In this document: one piece after another, positions 5,316-6,559 of the stretch
Layout of the letters: every line of letters begins with the position of its first letter
Numbering within the stretch: position 1 is the stretch's first letter
Assembly: GCA_025964295.1 (NCBI GenBank)
Contig: JAOPZD010000296.1
Coordinates: 1 to 6,559 of the forward strand
Length of the DNA stretch: 6,559 bases
From: Conexibacter sp.
Lineage (GTDB): Bacteria > Actinomycetota > Thermoleophilia > Solirubrobacterales > Solirubrobacteraceae
Reading direction: 5' to 3'
Translations under genes and position numbers: made by a program
The notes under the pieces: model-generated
Databases searched by the model: none
The model's input: the letters and a program-made list of their open reading frames with translations, nothing else
What the model was told of the DNA's origin: nothing

Positions 5316-5344
5316 TCGTGTGAGAGAGATGCGGTGCACCCCGA

Positions 5345-5373
5345 AGTATGAAATCTCAGTCGCGACGTGTCAA
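5345..5373 (-). promoter_or_regulatory. hsp20 promoter (TTGACA-17-CATACT)
   Basis: Read on the minus strand, a perfect -35 TTGACA (5373-5368) and a -10 CATACT (5350-5345, four of six to TATAAT) are spaced by 17 bases. Transcription should begin near 5338, giving a leader of about 40 bases. It is the most consensus-like promoter in the window and lies in its most AT-rich stretch. Confidence 0.7.
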
Positions 5374-5374
5374 G
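5354..5374 (-). promoter_or_regulatory. Degenerate HAIR-like site (possible HspR operator)
   Basis: On the minus strand CTTGACA, 7 bases, ACTGAGA follows the layout of HAIR, the HspR operator (CTTGAGT-N7-ACTCAAG), with the exact 7-base gap but only 9 of 14 matching bases. It overlaps the -35 box, where a repressor would act, and the -35 box itself accounts for much of the left-half match. HspR control of an hsp20 gene is known in mycobacteria. This site is only suggestive. Confidence 0.25.
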
Positions 5375-5386
5375 TCTGGTATCCGC

Positions 5387-5392
5387 TAGCGT
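5387..5392 (+). promoter_or_regulatory. Candidate -10 box (TAGCGT) of the aldo/keto reductase gene
   Basis: TAGCGT fits TANNNT and ends 6 bases before ATG 5399, predicting a leaderless mRNA. No ribosome binding site precedes the ATG, which agrees. The matching -35 region (about 5362-5369) is weak and abuts the -35 box of hsp20 on the other strand, so the two promoters share DNA back to back. Confidence 0.45.
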
Positions 5393-5398
5393 CAGGCC

Positions 5399-6343
5399 AT
5401 GACCAAGCTCGGCTCCAGCGACCTCGACGTCAGCACCCTGAGCCTCGGCACCAACGTCTTCGGATGGACCGCGGACGAGGTCGCCTCGCACGCCGTCCTC
5501 GACGCCTACGTGGCGGGCGGCGGGAACTTCGTCGACACGGCCGACGTCTACTCGGCGTGGATCCCCGGCAACCACGGCGGCGAGTCCGAGGAGATCATCG
5601 GCACGTGGCTGGCCAAGAACGGCGCCCGCCGCGACGACGTCGTGATCGCCACGAAGGTCAGCCAGCTCGCGCCGGCCAAGGGCCTCGGCCGCGACGCGAT
5701 CCTGCGCGGCGCCGACGCGTCGCTGCAGCGGTTGCAGACCGACCGCATCGACCTCTACTGGGCCCACTACGACGACCCTGACACGCCGCTGCAGGAGACG
5801 CTCGCCGCGTTCGGCGAGCTGATCGACGCCGGCAAGGTCCGCGCGATCGGCGCCTCCAACTACTCCGCGTCGCGGCTGGCCGAGGCGCTGGCGATCGCCG
5901 AGCGCGAGGGCCTGCCGCGCTACGTCGCGCTGCAGCCGCACTACAACCTCGTCGAGCGCGAGGAGTACGAGACGACGCTGGCGCCCGTCGTCGCCGAGCA
6001 CGACCTCGCGGTCGTCCCCTACTTCGGGCTGGCCAAGGGCTTCCTGACCGGCAAGTACCGCCCTGGCGGCGACGCCGTCGACAGCCCGCGCGCCGGCTCG
6101 GCGTCGGCCTACCTGGACCACGGCGGCGCGCAGGTGCTCGAGGCGCTCGACGCCGTGGCCGCCGCGCACGACACGACGGTCGCCGCGGTCGCGCTCGCCT
6201 GGCTGGCCGCCCAGCCGCACGTGGCCTCCCCCATCGCCAGCGCCAGGACGGTGGAGCAGCTCGCCGACCTGCTCCCCGTCAACGAGCTCGCGCTCACCGA
6301 CGACGAGGTCGCCCAGCTGTCCGGCGCGACGGCCGCCGCATGA
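5399..6343 (+). CDS. Aldo/keto reductase
   Basis: A 314-residue cytoplasmic (beta/alpha)8-barrel oxidoreductase that reduces aldehydes or ketones, usually with NADPH. The catalytic tetrad is complete: Asp46 and Tyr51 (DTADVY), Lys86 (IATK) and His123 (WAHYD). GASNYS at 151-156 and the cofactor-end segment around 277-292 (SPIASARTVEQL) fit the family. The GESEEIIG block at 61-68 is typical of bacterial stress and xenobiotic AKRs; the real substrate cannot be told. The start is ATG 5399, with no Shine-Dalgarno but a -10 box 6 bases upstream. The stop TGA overlaps the ATG of the next gene, a probable NAD kinase, so the two should be co-translated and the second enzyme would supply NADP. The gene is divergent from hsp20 over 100 bases, which suggests, but does not prove, a stress link. 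Confidence 0.95.
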   Translation: MTKLGSSDLDVSTLSLGTNVFGWTADEVASHAVLDAYVAGGGNFVDTADVYSAWIPGNHGGESEEIIGTWLAKNGARRDDVVIATKVSQLAPAKGLGRDAILRGADASLQRLQTDRIDLYWAHYDDPDTPLQETLAAFGELIDAGKVRAIGASNYSASRLAEALAIAEREGLPRYVALQPHYNLVEREEYETTLAPVVAEHDLAVVPYFGLAKGFLTGKYRPGGDAVDSPRAGSASAYLDHGGAQVLEALDAVAAAHDTTVAAVALAWLAAQPHVASPIASARTVEQLADLLPVNELALTDDEVAQLSGATAAA

Positions 6344-6559
6344 CGCTCGACGAGGGCCGCATCGACCGCATCGGCGTCGTGGTCCACCCGCGCCGGCGCC
6401 TGGACAACGCGCTGGCGACGCTCCACGTCTGGGCCGAGGACCACGGCGGCGAGGTCGTGCAGGTCCCGGTCCGCGGCCAGGACCGCGTCGTCGCCGAGCT
6501 CGGCGACGCCGCCACCTGCGACCTGGTCGTCGCGCTCGGCGGCGACGGCACGACGCTGG
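6340..6559 (+). CDS. nadK: NAD kinase, N-terminal part (cut by the window end)
   Basis: The first 73 residues of a protein that phosphorylates NAD to NADP with ATP or polyphosphate. It opens with a beta strand, IGVVVHPRR (11-19), a helix, and a second strand ending at VQVP. After a further helix comes DLVVALGGDGTTL (61-73), which contains the GGDGT signature of NAD kinases with the catalytic Asp69. The related diacylglycerol kinase fold shares GGDGT, but the short spacing and the TTL that follows favour NAD kinase. ATG 6340 overlaps the TGA of the aldo/keto reductase (ATGA), and there is no separate ribosome binding site, so translation probably depends on coupling. The gene runs off the right edge; the NE/D motif and C-terminal domain lie outside. 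Confidence 0.85.
   Translation, partial: MTLDEGRIDRIGVVVHPRRRLDNALATLHVWAEDHGGEVVQVPVRGQDRVVAELGDAATCDLVVALGGDGTTL

Noticed and set aside
4708..5781. Open frame of about 357 codons on the plus strand over hsp20 and the start of the aldo/keto reductase
   Set aside because: It covers hsp20 in antisense and the reductase out of frame and shows no domain; hsp20 and the reductase are both certain.
5303..6220. Open frame of about 305 codons on the minus strand opposite the aldo/keto reductase
   Set aside because: No recognisable motif, Arg/Val/Gly-rich shadow; the plus-strand frame has the full AKR catalytic tetrad.
1..6559. Mobile elements, CRISPR arrays, toxin-antitoxin or phage-defence genes
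   Set aside because: No transposase, integrase, regularly spaced repeats, terminal inverted repeats or defence-type domain on either strand; gene content is housekeeping apart from the secreted repeat protein.

Overview
The window is very GC-rich (roughly 70% or more), with G or C at most third codon positions and long spurious frames opposite the real genes. There is no tRNA, rRNA, CRISPR array, insertion sequence or prophage gene. The protein content suggests a high-GC actinomycete. A Thermoleophilia/Solirubrobacterales member is my best guess, from the style of the membrane-protein tail, the secreted two-cysteine repeat protein and the promoter layout. That placement is inference, not proof.

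Layout, left to right. (1) 1-225, plus: the last 74 codons of a single-pass membrane protein, possibly a Ser/Thr kinase. (2) 251-1204, plus: a classical short-chain dehydrogenase/reductase with a complete active site and a C-terminal extension. (3) 1277-3307, plus: a secreted protein made of an N-terminal two-cysteine beta domain, a Pro/Ala linker and four tandem copies of a ~115-127-residue two-cysteine domain. I cannot name this domain, and it is the most novel item here. (4) 3310-4670, minus: tgt (tRNA-guanine transglycosylase), followed through an ATGA overlap by a 55-residue zinc-ribbon protein. The zinc-ribbon gene ends only 2 bases from the end of gene 3. (5) 4671-4800: a non-coding gap crowded with perfect palindromes. 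(6) 4801-5298, minus: a small heat-shock protein (Hsp20) with a near-consensus promoter and a strong ribosome binding site. (7) 5399-6343, plus: an aldo/keto reductase divergent from hsp20, overlapping by ATGA with (8) 6340-6559, plus: the start of an NAD kinase gene cut by the window edge.

Two themes join the genes. First, four starts (251, 1277, 4670 minus, 5399) have a TANNNT -10 box ending exactly 6 or 7 bases before the start codon, which points to leaderless mRNAs. hsp20 is different: it has a TTGACA-17-CATACT promoter, a ~40-base leader and a GGAGGT ribosome binding site that can fold into a small hairpin. Second, two gene pairs are coupled by 4-base ATGA overlaps: tgt with the zinc ribbon, and the aldo/keto reductase with NAD kinase. 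The latter would link a probable NADPH-using enzyme to the enzyme that makes NADP. The window reads as ordinary chromosome (tRNA modification, protein quality control, redox) with one lineage-type secreted repeat protein.
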